DNA of 64,000 nucleotides from VRUE01 sp963703335. GTDB lineage: Bacteria > Actinomycetota > Thermoleophilia > Solirubrobacterales > 70-9. The stretch covers positions 1,674,001 to 1,738,000 of the forward strand of contig OY969812.1 in NCBI GenBank assembly GCA_963703335.1. The letters run 5' to 3'. Positions 40,941 to 49,138 of the stretch are shown here, piece after piece. Below the pieces are notes generated by a model. It ran no database searches and was not told the origin of the DNA. It saw only the letters and a list, made by a program, of their open reading frames with translations. Each line of letters opens with the position of its first letter. Position 1 is the stretch's first letter. Both the position numbers and the translations under genes were made by a program.

Positions 40941-40976
40941 TGACCACCCTCCAGTGGGGTCAATCTCCGAAGCGCT
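40927..40976. repeat. Palindromic element G providing a start and a stop codon
   Basis: Arms 40927-40945 and 40958-40976 pair at 16 of 19 positions. The left arm contains the start codon region of the 40074-40940 hydrolase on the minus strand (ATGTCGGATGCGCT) and the right arm holds the stop of the 40960-41805 hydrolase. Its first 20 bp from 40928, GCGCATCCGACATTGACCAC, are identical to element F at 11947. Confidence 0.85.
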
Positions 40977-41805
40977 TGACGAAGGCGAGCGCGTTCTCGG
41001 CGACCTCGCGCCAGCCGTGGTCGATCGTCAGCGAGTGGCCGCGGTTGGGCATTTCGACGTGCTCGGTCACACCCGGGTTGCGGCTCTGCACCTTGTAGGC
41101 AGCCTTGCTCATCGCCGGCGGCACCGCGTGGTCGGACTCGCCGGTGAAGATCAAGAGCGGCCCGCGCTCGGGATTCTTCGTGTCCGCCTTGGTCTCGGAG
41201 CTGGGGTTGAAGTTCGCGATCGCCGCCTGGAAGATCGGCTTGCCCGGAGCCGCGACGTGGAACTCCTCGTACAGCTGTCGCGCCTCGTCCTCATCGACCG
41301 CGTTGGCCCAGCCATAGCGGAACTGCTCGAAGCTGAGCGTCACCGTACGGCCGCGGTTCAGCGGGTTGCCCAGCACCGGCAGCGTGGTTCGGATTGCGGC
41401 GATCGGCAGCGGCAGCACGCCTTTGAACGGAGCCGGATCGATCGCGACCGAGGCGATCGAAAGTCCCCGCCCGGCGAGGATCTGGGCGATCAGGCCGCCG
41501 AAGGAGTGGCCGATGATCGCCGGCTTCTTCTGCAGCCCGCCGATCGCCTCGGCGAAGTGGTCGGCGACCGCGACCACGCCGACCCCGGCGAGGGCCTGCG
41601 GGTTGGCCCGCGCCGCCACGACTGTGTCTGGATCGCCGAGCCAGCCGGGCGCCAGCGGCGCGTAGCCGGCCTGCTCGAAGAGGTCCATCCAGTTCTGCCA
41701 GCTGCTCGGCAACAACCAGAGGCCGTGAACGAAGACGACGGGAGTCCGCCCCGACGCGTTCGCCTTCTCGATCTGCTCTGCCTCGCCGCCCGTGATCGTC
41801 GCCAT
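40960..41805 (-). CDS. Alpha/beta hydrolase (serine)
   Basis: 281 residues. HGLWLLPSSWQNWMDLFEQA near residue 27, nucleophile elbow IIGHSFGGLIAQILAGRG (about 97-114) with Ser in GHSFG, acid near FTGESDHAVPP and His in MPNRGHSLTIDHGW. Typical alpha/beta-hydrolase fold enzyme acting on esters or amides, substrate unknown. Followed by a second hydrolase gene of a different subclass; the two may work together on the same compound class. Confidence 0.88.
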   Translation of the reverse strand: MATITGGEAEQIEKANASGRTPVVFVHGLWLLPSSWQNWMDLFEQAGYAPLAPGWLGDPDTVVAARANPQALAGVGVVAVADHFAEAIGGLQKKPAIIGHSFGGLIAQILAGRGLSIASVAIDPAPFKGVLPLPIAAIRTTLPVLGNPLNRGRTVTLSFEQFRYGWANAVDEDEARQLYEEFHVAAPGKPIFQAAIANFNPSSETKADTKNPERGPLLIFTGESDHAVPPAMSKAAYKVQSRNPGVTEHVEMPNRGHSLTIDHGWREVAENALAFVKRFGD

Positions 41806-41874
41806 GTGCCTGTCCTTAGGTGAAACTTCTTTCGCATCGTCAGATAGACGAGCGCTGGGGTCGATGAAGCGTCC

Positions 41875-42807
41875 ATGTTCTCACTCCGAAGCAAGTCCGA
41901 GTCAGCGCGGATCGCCTCCGCGGCCACCCTCTTCCTCGCTGTCTGCGTCTTGCTCGTGGCGATTCCCGCCCTGGCGGTGGCGGCGCCCGAGGGAGGAGAG
42001 GAGCCCGCGGCCCCGCAGCTCGCCTTCGAACCGGGCAGCCACGACTTCGGGCTGGTCGAAGCCAACCGCTCCAATGGCGAAACGACGATGCAGCTGCGCA
42101 ACGTCGGCGCGGTGGTGGCCCCCATCTTCTCGATCGAAATAACCGGCCCCGACTCCTGGGCTTTCTCGAGCAGCAGCAGCAACTGCTTCAGCCATCCTCT
42201 TGATCCCGGCGAAGCCTGCTCTGTCCAGGTCTACTTCCATCCGCAGGACGCCGGGCCCTTCTCGGCTCAACTGCGTGCCGTCACCGAAGGGGGTACCGGC
42301 TTCACCGCCGAGCTCAGCGGCGAAGGCGGCCGGGCGATCCTCTCCGCCGCCACCGACCCGACGAACTTCGGCTCAGTGCCGGTCGGCTCGGGCGGGATCG
42401 TCAAGACGATCGACGTCACCAACAAAGGCAACATGCCCGGCGGCGCCTTCATCGCCGTGATCTCCGGCGGCGCGGTCGGCAGCTTCCACCTGCTCGACGA
42501 GAACTGCACCGGGGTCATGCTCAGTCCGGCTGCGACCTGCAACCTGCAGGTCAGCTTTGAGCCGATCAGCACCGGCGCCAAGACGGCGCGCCTCTTCCTG
42601 GTTGGAGATGGGGACGGCGGCACCCAGATCACCCTCTCCGGCGTCGGCCTCGAGCCCGAACCAGACGAGCGTGGGACGCTCCCTGGCTCGGCGTTCACCA
42701 CAGGCGGCAAGCCACATCGCAAGCACCTCGGGCGATCAAGGGCACAACACCGCCGCGCTCTGCGCCGCCACCGGATGGGCATCTCCGCCCAACAGCGACC
42801 GCGTTAA
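41875..42807 (+). CDS. Secreted ASH-domain (choice-of-anchor D) protein
   Basis: 310 residues. Signal peptide about 14-37 (ATLFLAVCVLLVAIPALAVA). Two tandem ASH/HYDIN-like domains: FEPGSHDFGLVEANRSNGET with FSHPLDPGEACSVQVYFHPQ (about 50-145), and TDPTNFGSVPVGSGGIVKTI with LLDENCTGVMLSPAATCNLQ (about 155-260); both contain a Cys pair. The C-terminus is basic (HRKHLGRSRAQHRRALRRHR), like the two large secreted proteins. Surface or wall-bound role likely. Confidence 0.82.
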   Translation: MFSLRSKSESARIASAATLFLAVCVLLVAIPALAVAAPEGGEEPAAPQLAFEPGSHDFGLVEANRSNGETTMQLRNVGAVVAPIFSIEITGPDSWAFSSSSSNCFSHPLDPGEACSVQVYFHPQDAGPFSAQLRAVTEGGTGFTAELSGEGGRAILSAATDPTNFGSVPVGSGGIVKTIDVTNKGNMPGGAFIAVISGGAVGSFHLLDENCTGVMLSPAATCNLQVSFEPISTGAKTARLFLVGDGDGGTQITLSGVGLEPEPDERGTLPGSAFTTGGKPHRKHLGRSRAQHRRALRRHRMGISAQQRPR

Positions 42808-42866
42808 AAGCTCGCCTCACGGGCGGCGCGGACCGCCGCCCGTGACGAAGCTGGGAACCTCAGCGG

Positions 42867-43836
42867 ATGGCTGAGGCGTCGAGCTCCACCCCCGATCGGG
42901 TTCGCCTCGCCTGCGCTTGGGTCGCGGGCCGGGCGCGATCGGTGAGGATCGAGGAGAGCGCGATAGAGGCATACGCCGGCGGGCTGCCGCCGAACGCCGC
43001 GAAGCCGCCGCCCGATCCGGCGACCGAATTGACCGACGGTGACCGTGAGACCCTCGCCGCCTTCGTCATCTGCCTCGACGCGATCAACTTTGGCTCCGGC
43101 TGGTGGTCGACGATCCGCAAGCGTCCCGGCCACAGCGGCTACTTCACGATCGCGGCCGGGCTGACCGAGCGCTTCCGCAACGGCGGGCCATGGACGGCCG
43201 GCGAGTTGAGCGAGCTGACGGCGACCGAAGTCGCCGAGGTGCTCGAACAGGACGCCAAGCACCCTCTGATGGAGCACTACGCAAACGCCCTGCGCGACGT
43301 CGGCGAGCACGTTCTCACCGAGCACGACGGCCTGTTCGAGGCCGTGATCGAGTTGGCCCGCGGCTCGGCCGTCGCGCTGGCGGACCTCCTAGCCGGCTGG
43401 GACGCCTTCGCCGATGTCTCGACCTACGACGGCCGCCCGGTCCCCTTTCTTCAAGCGCGCTCAGATCGCCGCTGCCGACGTCGACCGGATGGGCCTCGCC
43501 GACGGATGCGTGCCCCGCTCGGGTCGCCCCGGCAGGTTCCTCGATACCGACCGCCTCACTGCCTTCGCCGACAACCTCGTCCCACACGTCCTCCGCGTCG
43601 ACGGCGTGCTGCGATTGGACCTCGCCCTGGAGGAGAGAATCGAAGCTGGCGATCTGCTCGCGCACGGCTCTCCGGAGGAGATTGAGCTGCGCGCCTGTAC
43701 CGTCCACGCGATCGAGCAGCTGGCCGCTGAGGCGCTGCTCACCCCCGCCGAGATCGACGGAGTTCTCTGGAACCGCGGCGCCGGCGAGCGCTACAAGTCC
43801 CACCCGCGCCCCCGCTCTCGCAACACCGCCTACTAG
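42867..43836 (+). pseudogene. Queuosine salvage protein (DUF2419), frameshifted
   Basis: An intact protein of about 322 residues would result from removing one T in TTT at 43446-43448: the first frame ends WDAFADVSTYDGRPVP and the second continues FFKRAQIAAADVDRMG. DUF2419/Qng1-type proteins hydrolyse queuosine 5-prime monophosphate to salvage queuine. Characteristic blocks: FVICLDAINFGSGWW, KHPLMEHYANALRDVGEHVL, LTAFADNLVPHVLRVDGVL and ALEERIEAGDLLAHGSPEEI. Either sequencing error or inactivation. The C-terminus is followed by two 43-bp palindromic repeats. Confidence 0.85.
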
Positions 43837-43846
43837 CTCCCCCGCA

Positions 43847-43889
43847 GTGCAACGCTTTTCGGCTCTCGTAGCGCCGCAAAACGTTGCAC
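43847..43889. repeat. 43-bp palindromic repeat, copy 2
   Basis: GTGCAACGCTTTT...AAAACGTTGCAC. It lies in the convergent intergenic region after the queuosine-salvage gene. Matches copy 1 (11100-11142) and copy 3, all exactly 43 bp. Confidence 0.85.
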
Positions 43890-43918
43890 GACAACAACGC
43901 CCACTGAGCTTCCTCGCG

Positions 43919-43961
43919 GTGTAACGCGTAGCCGCTTTCTCAGGGCCGTAAAACGTTGCAC
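43919..43961. repeat. 43-bp palindromic repeat, copy 3
   Basis: GTGTAACGCG...GGGCCGTAAAACGTTGCAC. 29 bp after copy 2; the left arm is the most diverged of the three copies (GTGTAACG). It sits just before the end of the convergent ABC permease gene, so it may act as terminator. Confidence 0.8.
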
Positions 43962-43974
43962 TTGTTATTGGGGG

Positions 43975-44772
43975 TCAGCCGGCGGCTTCGGCACGCTTGA
44001 GGCCGCCCCTTGCCCAGAGGGCGAAGAGGATTGGCAGGGTGACGGCTAGGGCGAAGGCGAGGGCGACGACGACCGGTTCGCCGGAGATGAAGCCGCGCCC
44101 GGCCTCGAGCAGGGCGGTCACCGGGTTGACCGAGGCGACGGCGTGGATCCAGCCGCTGAGCAGACTGAGCGGGACGTAGACCGGGGCGAGGAAGAGGATC
44201 AGGAAAACGGGGAACTGCATCAGCGGCCCGCCCTGGATCGAGCGCACCCGCATCGCCACCCCCGCCGCCCACAGCGTCGCCGTCAGGTTGGTCAGGATCG
44301 CCAGCCCGTAGAGGCCGAACAGTTCGACCCCGCCCCCGCCGACCTCCATTCCCGCGATCAGAGCGATCGTCGTCAGCACGGTCCAGGTGATCGCCGCCCG
44401 GGTCAAGGCAGCGATCGCGTAGCCGGCGACGATCCCGCTGCGGTTGGCGGCGGCGAGCAGGTAGCGGTTGGCGAAGCCGATCTCGAAGTCGCGGGCGATG
44501 CCGAAGCCGGTGAAGACACCGCCGAAGGCAGCCGACTGCAGCAGCACGAAGACGAACTGGAAGGCGGTATAGCCGCTGGGGAAGTCGAAGCCGGGCACGT
44601 TGCCGATCGCCGAAAGGCCACCGGCGAAAGCGACGAAAAAGAAGAGCGGGAAGACGATCGCCGGCGCCAGGAACGCCGGGTTGTTGAGGAAGTTGTGGAT
44701 GCTGCGCCAGGCGACCGCACGCGCGATCGCGCTGAAGCTCGCCGTGGCGCGCCCCTCCCCGCCGCCGCTCAT
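43975..44772 (-). CDS. ABC-2 type transporter permease (DrrB-like)
   Basis: About 265 residues from ATG 44772 (ATGA overlap with the preceding gene). Six helices, with IARAVAWRSIHNFLNNPAFL and FPLFFFVAFAGGLSAIGNVP at the start and FEIGFANRYLLAAANRSGIV in the loop, as in ABC-2 permeases of DrrB/ABC2_membrane type. It forms a transporter with the two genes upstream on the same strand. Convergent with the queuosine gene. Confidence 0.88.
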   Translation of the reverse strand: MSGGGEGRATASFSAIARAVAWRSIHNFLNNPAFLAPAIVFPLFFFVAFAGGLSAIGNVPGFDFPSGYTAFQFVFVLLQSAAFGGVFTGFGIARDFEIGFANRYLLAAANRSGIVAGYAIAALTRAAITWTVLTTIALIAGMEVGGGGVELFGLYGLAILTNLTATLWAAGVAMRVRSIQGGPLMQFPVFLILFLAPVYVPLSLLSGWIHAVASVNPVTALLEAGRGFISGEPVVVALAFALAVTLPILFALWARGGLKRAEAAG

Positions 44773-45548
44773 GTCCGCACCAGCCGCGTCTTCATCGCGC
44801 TGCTCGCCGCGAGCATGCCGACAATCAGCACTGCGGCGGCGATGCCGAAGCCCAGCGCCAGCGCGCCCGTGTCCCAGCCTTCGAAGAGCAGCGAGCGGAA
44901 GGCCTCGAGCAGGTAGGTGACCGGGTTGGCCGCGGCGACGTCGTGGAACCACTGGGTCTGCAGCAGTTCCAGCGGCAGCGCCATCGCGGAGATGAAGAGG
45001 AAGACGAAGAAGACGGGGAAGAGGCTCTGCACCGCCTCGCCCGAGCCGGTGCGCAGGGCGGCGAAGAGGCCGATCGAGCCGAAGGCGACGGTGATCGAGA
45101 CCGAGAGGGCGACGATCACCAGCGCCCCGGTCACGCCGGTCACCAATTCGGCCCCGGCGATCAGCCCCACGGTCAGATAGGTCACGGCCTGCACAAGGCC
45201 GAGCAGCACGGTGCCGGCGAGCAGGCCGCTGAGCAGGGCGGCGCCGCGCAGCGGAGTCAGCGCCAAGCGGTTGAGGAAGCCGGTCTCGATGTCGCGAGCG
45301 AGGTCGGTGCCGGTGTTCATCACCGAGAAGAGCGCTCCCTGAATGAAGGGCACGGCGAGGGCGAAGGTGAGGTAGGAGTCAGTGGGGAAGCCGGGCAGGT
45401 TGGTCGTGTCTTTCAGCCCCCCCGAGTTGACCGCGAGCAGGAAGAGCGGGAAGACCAGGGCGGGGACGATCTGCGCCGGCTGTCGCAGGGTGCGCCGCAC
45501 CGAGCGCTGGGCAAGCTGACCGACCTGGGTGCGCAGCCCGCTGCTCAC
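44769..45548 (-). CDS. ABC-2 type transporter permease (DrrB-like), second copy
   Basis: 259 residues and about six helices. LRQPAQIVPALVFPLFLLAV and GTDLARDIETGFLNRLALTP are typical ABC-2 permease blocks that recur in the following permease gene, so the transporter is likely heterodimeric. Overlaps the start of that permease and the stop of the ATPase gene by a few bases (tight operon). Confidence 0.9.
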   Translation of the reverse strand: MSSGLRTQVGQLAQRSVRRTLRQPAQIVPALVFPLFLLAVNSGGLKDTTNLPGFPTDSYLTFALAVPFIQGALFSVMNTGTDLARDIETGFLNRLALTPLRGAALLSGLLAGTVLLGLVQAVTYLTVGLIAGAELVTGVTGALVIVALSVSITVAFGSIGLFAALRTGSGEAVQSLFPVFFVFLFISAMALPLELLQTQWFHDVAAANPVTYLLEAFRSLLFEGWDTGALALGFGIAAAVLIVGMLAASSAMKTRLVRT

Positions 45549-46561
45549 GCCGCCCCGACCGCCTCGGCCTCCGGCTCCTCGGCCTCCGGCTCCTCGGCCT
45601 CATCGCCGGCACCCTCGAGCGAGCGCCCTGTCTTGGCGAGGAAGACGTCGTCGAGCGAAGGCGCGTGCAGCTGCAGTTGCTCGATCGAGATTCCTTCCGA
45701 GTCGAGCGCCCGCACGACCTCGGCCAGCTGTGCCTCGCCGCCCGCCAGGCGCGCAGCGGCGGCCCGCGGTCCCGAGCCGGCGCGCTCGCCGAAACGCTCC
45801 AGTACGGCGGCCAGCCGCTCGCGGTCGCCGGCCTCATGCGGCACTGCTTCGACCGTCGGGCGGCCGATTTCGGCCTTGAGCTCAGCCGGGGTGCCCTCGG
45901 CGACGATGTGGCCGTGGTCGATGATCCCGACCCGGCCCGCCAGCGCGTCGGCCTCCTCCAAGTACTGGGTGGTGAGGAAGACAGTCACCCCCTCGTCGGC
46001 CGCCAGCCGCGCCACCTCGTCCCAGAGCGCCGTGCGGCTCTGGATGTCGAGCCCGGTCGTCGGCTCGTCGAGGAAGAGGATGCTCGGCCCGTGGGCAAGC
46101 GCCAGGGCCAGGTCCAGGCGCCGCTTCATCCCGCCCGAGTAGCCGCCGACCTTGCGGTCCGCCGCTTCGGAGAGGCCGACCCGCTCGAGCAGTTCCTGCC
46201 CCCGGGTTTCGCGCTCGGGCTTGCCGATCCCGTGCAGGGCGGTCTGCAGGCGCATGTGCTCGCGGCCGGTGAGCAGCGGATCGAGCGCGGCCTCCTGCAG
46301 CGCCGCGCCGATCGAGGAACGCACCTGCGGCCCCTCCTTGACAATGTCGAAGCCCGCCACCCGCGCCGTGCCTTCGGTCGGCGGCAGCAGCGTGGTCAGC
46401 ATCAGCACCGTCGTCGACTTGCCGGCTCCGTTGGGGCCGAGGAAGCCGTAGATCTCACCGGCCTCAACCCGCAGGTCGATCCCGTCGACCGCCCGCGGCC
46501 CGTTCTTGAACTCGCGCACGAGCGCTTCGACTTCGATGCCCTCTTTCCGGTCCGTCGCCAT
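45545..46561 (-). CDS. ABC transporter ATP-binding protein (DrrA-like)
   Basis: 338 residues from ATG 46561 (MATDRKEGIEVEAL). Walker A FLGPNGAGKSTTV (about 39-51), signature GGYSGGMKRRLDLALAL, Walker B ILFLDEPTTGLD, H-loop TTQYLEEAD. The C-terminal extension has the DrrA-type domain and a tandem acidic repeat (EAEEPEAEEPEAEAV) from an 18-bp direct DNA repeat. Drives export of a hydrophobic compound with the two permeases. Divergent MarR regulator upstream. Confidence 0.93.
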   Translation of the reverse strand: MATDRKEGIEVEALVREFKNGPRAVDGIDLRVEAGEIYGFLGPNGAGKSTTVLMLTTLLPPTEGTARVAGFDIVKEGPQVRSSIGAALQEAALDPLLTGREHMRLQTALHGIGKPERETRGQELLERVGLSEAADRKVGGYSGGMKRRLDLALALAHGPSILFLDEPTTGLDIQSRTALWDEVARLAADEGVTVFLTTQYLEEADALAGRVGIIDHGHIVAEGTPAELKAEIGRPTVEAVPHEAGDRERLAAVLERFGERAGSGPRAAAARLAGGEAQLAEVVRALDSEGISIEQLQLHAPSLDDVFLAKTGRSLEGAGDEAEEPEAEEPEAEAVGAA

Positions 46562-46614
46562 CGTCACTCCAGACTGTCGATTCCATGAAACGCGATCTTG
46601 ACGATACCAGATAG

Positions 46615-46643
46615 TTGACGTTGTCAAATATTGATACTAGAAT
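46615..46643 (+). promoter_or_regulatory. MarR promoter with operator over the -35 box
   Basis: TTGACG (46615-46620), 17-bp spacer, TAGAAT (46638-46643) is a good vegetative promoter for the MarR gene. The palindrome TTGAC-GTT-GTCAA (46615-46627) covers the -35 box, a typical MarR autorepression site. It is 54 bp from the start of the divergent ABC exporter, so one site could control both directions. Confidence 0.8.
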
Positions 46644-46658
46644 ACATTTTGATAAGCT

Positions 46659-47102
46659 ATGAGCAAGGCGACGGAGAAGAAGGGCAGGCCCCCGACGGCC
46701 GCCGATTCCACGGCCAGCGAGGCCTGGGACCTACTCGCTTCGCTTGTCTACCCGCCGCCCTTCCTGGCAATCGCTCAGGAGTCGGGTTTGCGCCCCGCCA
46801 CCTTCGGCGCCCTGCGCGTTCTCGATCAGCCGCGGACGATGAGTGAGATCGCCGGCTTTTTGCGCTGCGACAACTCCAACGTGACCGGCATCGTCGACGG
46901 TCTCGAAGCGCGCGGCCTCGCCGAACGGACGGCATCTCCGGGCGACCGCCGCGTCAAGCTGATCGCCCTCACGGCCGCCGGCCGCCGCCTGCGCGCCCGG
47001 CTGATGCGCGAGGCGCGCAAGCCGCCCGCCTGGCTGAAGGGCCTCGCCCCAGCAGACCAGCGCACCCTGCGCGATCTGCTCAAACGGGCGCAGTCGGCGT
47101 AG
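46659..47102 (+). CDS. MarR family transcriptional regulator
   Basis: 147 residues. Winged-helix region about 58-112: LRVLDQPRTMSEIAGFLRCD, NSNVTGIVDGLEARGLAERT and SPGDRRVKLIALTAAGR. Likely represses the divergent ABC exporter and itself via the operator at 46615-46627; inducers would be exporter substrates. A following SRPBCC gene begins 10 bp after the stop. Confidence 0.9.
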   Translation: MSKATEKKGRPPTAADSTASEAWDLLASLVYPPPFLAIAQESGLRPATFGALRVLDQPRTMSEIAGFLRCDNSNVTGIVDGLEARGLAERTASPGDRRVKLIALTAAGRRLRARLMREARKPPAWLKGLAPADQRTLRDLLKRAQSA

Positions 47103-47112
47103 GATCGCGCCG

Positions 47113-47559
47113 GTGAAGCCGGTGACCGTCTCCGTCGAGGTGCCTCAACCCGCCGAGGAGGTTTTCGACTACCTCGCCGTGCTCGCCAACCACGAGGCCT
47201 TCCTCGACCACTTCCTCGTCGATTGGAAGTTCTCCGGGTCGAGGCGGGGCGTTGGTGCCAAGGCCGAGGCGCGTGCCAGCGCGCCGATGTCGCAGGACTG
47301 GACCGACTTCGAGATCGTCGAGGCCGACGAGCCGATGCGGATCGTCGAGGAAGGCGTCGGCATGAAGGGCAAGCGCCGCACCCGCGGCACCTACCGACTG
47401 CGGAGCCTGCCGGATGGCGGCACGGAGATCTCCTTCACGCTGGAGTGGCTGGCCGCGGCGCGCGCCGAAAGCCTGATCCCGCCGATGACCCGCGCTTTCA
47501 TCCGCCGTCCGAACGCCAAGGCGATGCGCCGCCTTGCCGCCAAGCTCGGCGAGGTCTGA
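47113..47559 (+). CDS. SRPBCC (polyketide cyclase / dehydrase-like) protein
   Basis: 148 residues from GTG 47113. Single START/SRPBCC fold: VTVSVEVPQPAEEVFDYLAV at the start, GVGAKAEARASAPMSQDWTD and ISFTLEWLAAARAESLIPPM. These lipid/ligand-binding proteins often act as carriers or in stress. Likely in one operon with the MarR gene. Confidence 0.85.
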   Translation: MKPVTVSVEVPQPAEEVFDYLAVLANHEAFLDHFLVDWKFSGSRRGVGAKAEARASAPMSQDWTDFEIVEADEPMRIVEEGVGMKGKRRTRGTYRLRSLPDGGTEISFTLEWLAAARAESLIPPMTRAFIRRPNAKAMRRLAAKLGEV

Positions 47560-47583
47560 TTCGCGGCAGGGCCCACGGCGTGC

Positions 47584-47964
47584 CTAAGTCAGCGGTGGAT
47601 CGAGGATGAAGACCTCGATCGCCATGTCTGGATCTAGGTGGTTGTCGGACATGAAGGCGACCACCTTGCGGCCGGTGAGCCGTTCGACCTCGGCCTTCAT
47701 CTCAGCGGCCATCGCCCGGTGGGAGAGGCGCCGCACGGCGAGCACGGTGTCCCCCTCGCCGAAGGAGACGAGGTTGCGCTCGGCGCGGGTCAGCACCTCG
47801 AGCATCACCGTGATCAGTGTGTCGCCATTGTGGAAGGAGTAGGACTTTTTCGGCCCCCGGCCAATCGCCGCCGTGTGGATGCGGACGATCTCGCGGGTTA
47901 CGGCGGCGTTCAACTCGCCGCCGCTCAGCATTCCGTTTGCCTCACTGGGCTTTTCGGCACTCAT
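47584..47964 (-). CDS. DUF2294 protein, copy 1
   Basis: 126 residues. DUF2294 blocks: GGELNAAVTREIVRIHTAAI, GRGPKKSYSFHNGDTLITVM, LEVLTRAERNLV, and DNHLDPDMAIEVFILDPP. Known as a Na+-translocating-like/uncharacterised bacterial family with no assigned activity. ATG overlaps the stop of the upstream SnoaL-like gene. One of three DUF2294 genes within 6 kb. Confidence 0.9.
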   Translation of the reverse strand: MSAEKPSEANGMLSGGELNAAVTREIVRIHTAAIGRGPKKSYSFHNGDTLITVMLEVLTRAERNLVSFGEGDTVLAVRRLSHRAMAAEMKAEVERLTGRKVVAFMSDNHLDPDMAIEVFILDPPLT

Positions 47965-48335
47965 CGGAGGTGAAACCGGTCGCTGAGGAAGTGGTGGGCG
48001 GCGATGATCATGCCGCCTTCGAAGCGCTCCAGCGCCCAAAACGAGGCCGGCCCGGCGGGGTCCGCGATTTTCAAGGTGCCGGTGGCGACGAGTTTGCCGT
48101 CGCTGGAGACGCGTACCTCCGACAGCTCGATCCGGTGCCGGTGCTCCAACCGCTGCAACTCGGCGAACCAATCCCGCACGCCCTCGTGGCCGTGGTAGGC
48201 GCTGTCGAGGCCGTGGAGCCGCAGTGGATGGAATTCGACATATGGATGCATGCAGGCGAGCATTCCTTCGAGGTCGCGGGAGTTGAAGGCGTCGAACCAG
48301 TGCCTGACGGTGGCCTCTTCGGCATGAGAGGGCAT
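47961..48335 (-). CDS. SnoaL-like / NTF2-like fold protein
   Basis: 124 residues from ATG 48335. Cone-shaped alpha+beta fold: VRHWFDAFNSRDLEGMLACM, HPYVEFHPLRLHGLDSAYHG and GVRDWFAELQRLEH, typical of SnoaL_2/NTF2-like proteins that bind small ligands or act as isomerases. Translationally coupled to DUF2294 copy 1. Confidence 0.85.
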   Translation of the reverse strand: MPSHAEEATVRHWFDAFNSRDLEGMLACMHPYVEFHPLRLHGLDSAYHGHEGVRDWFAELQRLEHRHRIELSEVRVSSDGKLVATGTLKIADPAGPASFWALERFEGGMIIAAHHFLSDRFHLR

Positions 48336-48474
48336 GATTCGGCTCCTCGGGAGGTCCCCGATAGGCCGAATCGCCGCCGCAAAAGCTGCCATCGCGCCCA
48401 CCGCTCTGATGCCGACGCCTGCGCGGGCTCCTGCGAGGTGCGCCAGCGTCGCCGGCGATGGTAGCCAACCCCAC

Positions 48475-49104
48475 TCAGGCGTGGATTGGCGCCGCTGTGC
48501 CGCCCGGGACCGCTCGCTCGAAGAGGTACGACGAGGGAATCCCGATTACCTCGCCCTTGAAGCGCTTCTCGTGCCCGTAGACGACCCAGGTGGTGTCGAT
48601 TTCGCCGATGTCGAGATCGAGCCGCAGCTCGTCTGCGTGCTCTTCGACGTGCTCCATATGAGTGAGGCCGGAGTCGTACTCGCCACGCAGCAGGCCCTCG
48701 CCGACGATCGGCTTGGAGGCGACGTCGATGACCTCCTCCCACTGGGAGAGGTCGACGTAGCCCTTGGTCGCCGGCACGATCCCGATCGAGCGCGGCGTCT
48801 CCACGTCCTTGCGGCTGAGCAGGACCAGGTGCTTAGTCGGGAAGATGAAGGTGTCGACGACGAAGATCTCCGTCCAGTACTTCTCGGTGATCTCGTGCAC
48901 CTTGGGGTGGGCGCTGCACTGGACGAGAAAGCCGTTCGGCGTTTCCCGCAATATCTCCAGTCCATCGAAGAAGTCGGTGATCAGCTCGATCCGATAGTCC
49001 TCGACCCCCTGGAACTCGAGGTAGCGCTGAACAGCTCGCTCGTGGCAGGTCCCCTCGGGCCCGAGCGTAATTACCGTCGTCTTTGAGCCTGCCTCGACTG
49101 CCAT
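48475..49104 (-). CDS. Prephenate dehydratase-fold protein resembling BacA (prephenate decarboxylase)
   Basis: 209 residues from ATG 49104. The opening VITLGPEGTCHERAVQRYLE is the periplasmic-binding-like prephenate dehydratase/decarboxylase start, and IGIVPATKGYVDLSQW and YDSGLTHMEHVEEHADELRL also fit BacA-like proteins. BacA decarboxylates prephenate in bacilysin-type pathways. No regulatory ACT domain and no partners of a bacilysin cluster occur nearby, so the role is uncertain. It could act in a related aromatic pathway. Confidence 0.6.
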   Translation of the reverse strand: MAVEAGSKTTVITLGPEGTCHERAVQRYLEFQGVEDYRIELITDFFDGLEILRETPNGFLVQCSAHPKVHEITEKYWTEIFVVDTFIFPTKHLVLLSRKDVETPRSIGIVPATKGYVDLSQWEEVIDVASKPIVGEGLLRGEYDSGLTHMEHVEEHADELRLDLDIGEIDTTWVVYGHEKRFKGEVIGIPSSYLFERAVPGGTAAPIHA

Positions 49105-49138
49105 ACCTAAAGGCAGCGTAGCGAGTGAACAGGAATCC

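Noticed and set aside
43847..43961. Two palindromic repeats separated by a 29-bp spacer look like a minimal CRISPR array
   Set aside because: No cas genes or leader, the repeats are palindromic throughout and differ from each other, and a third copy occurs alone at 11100.
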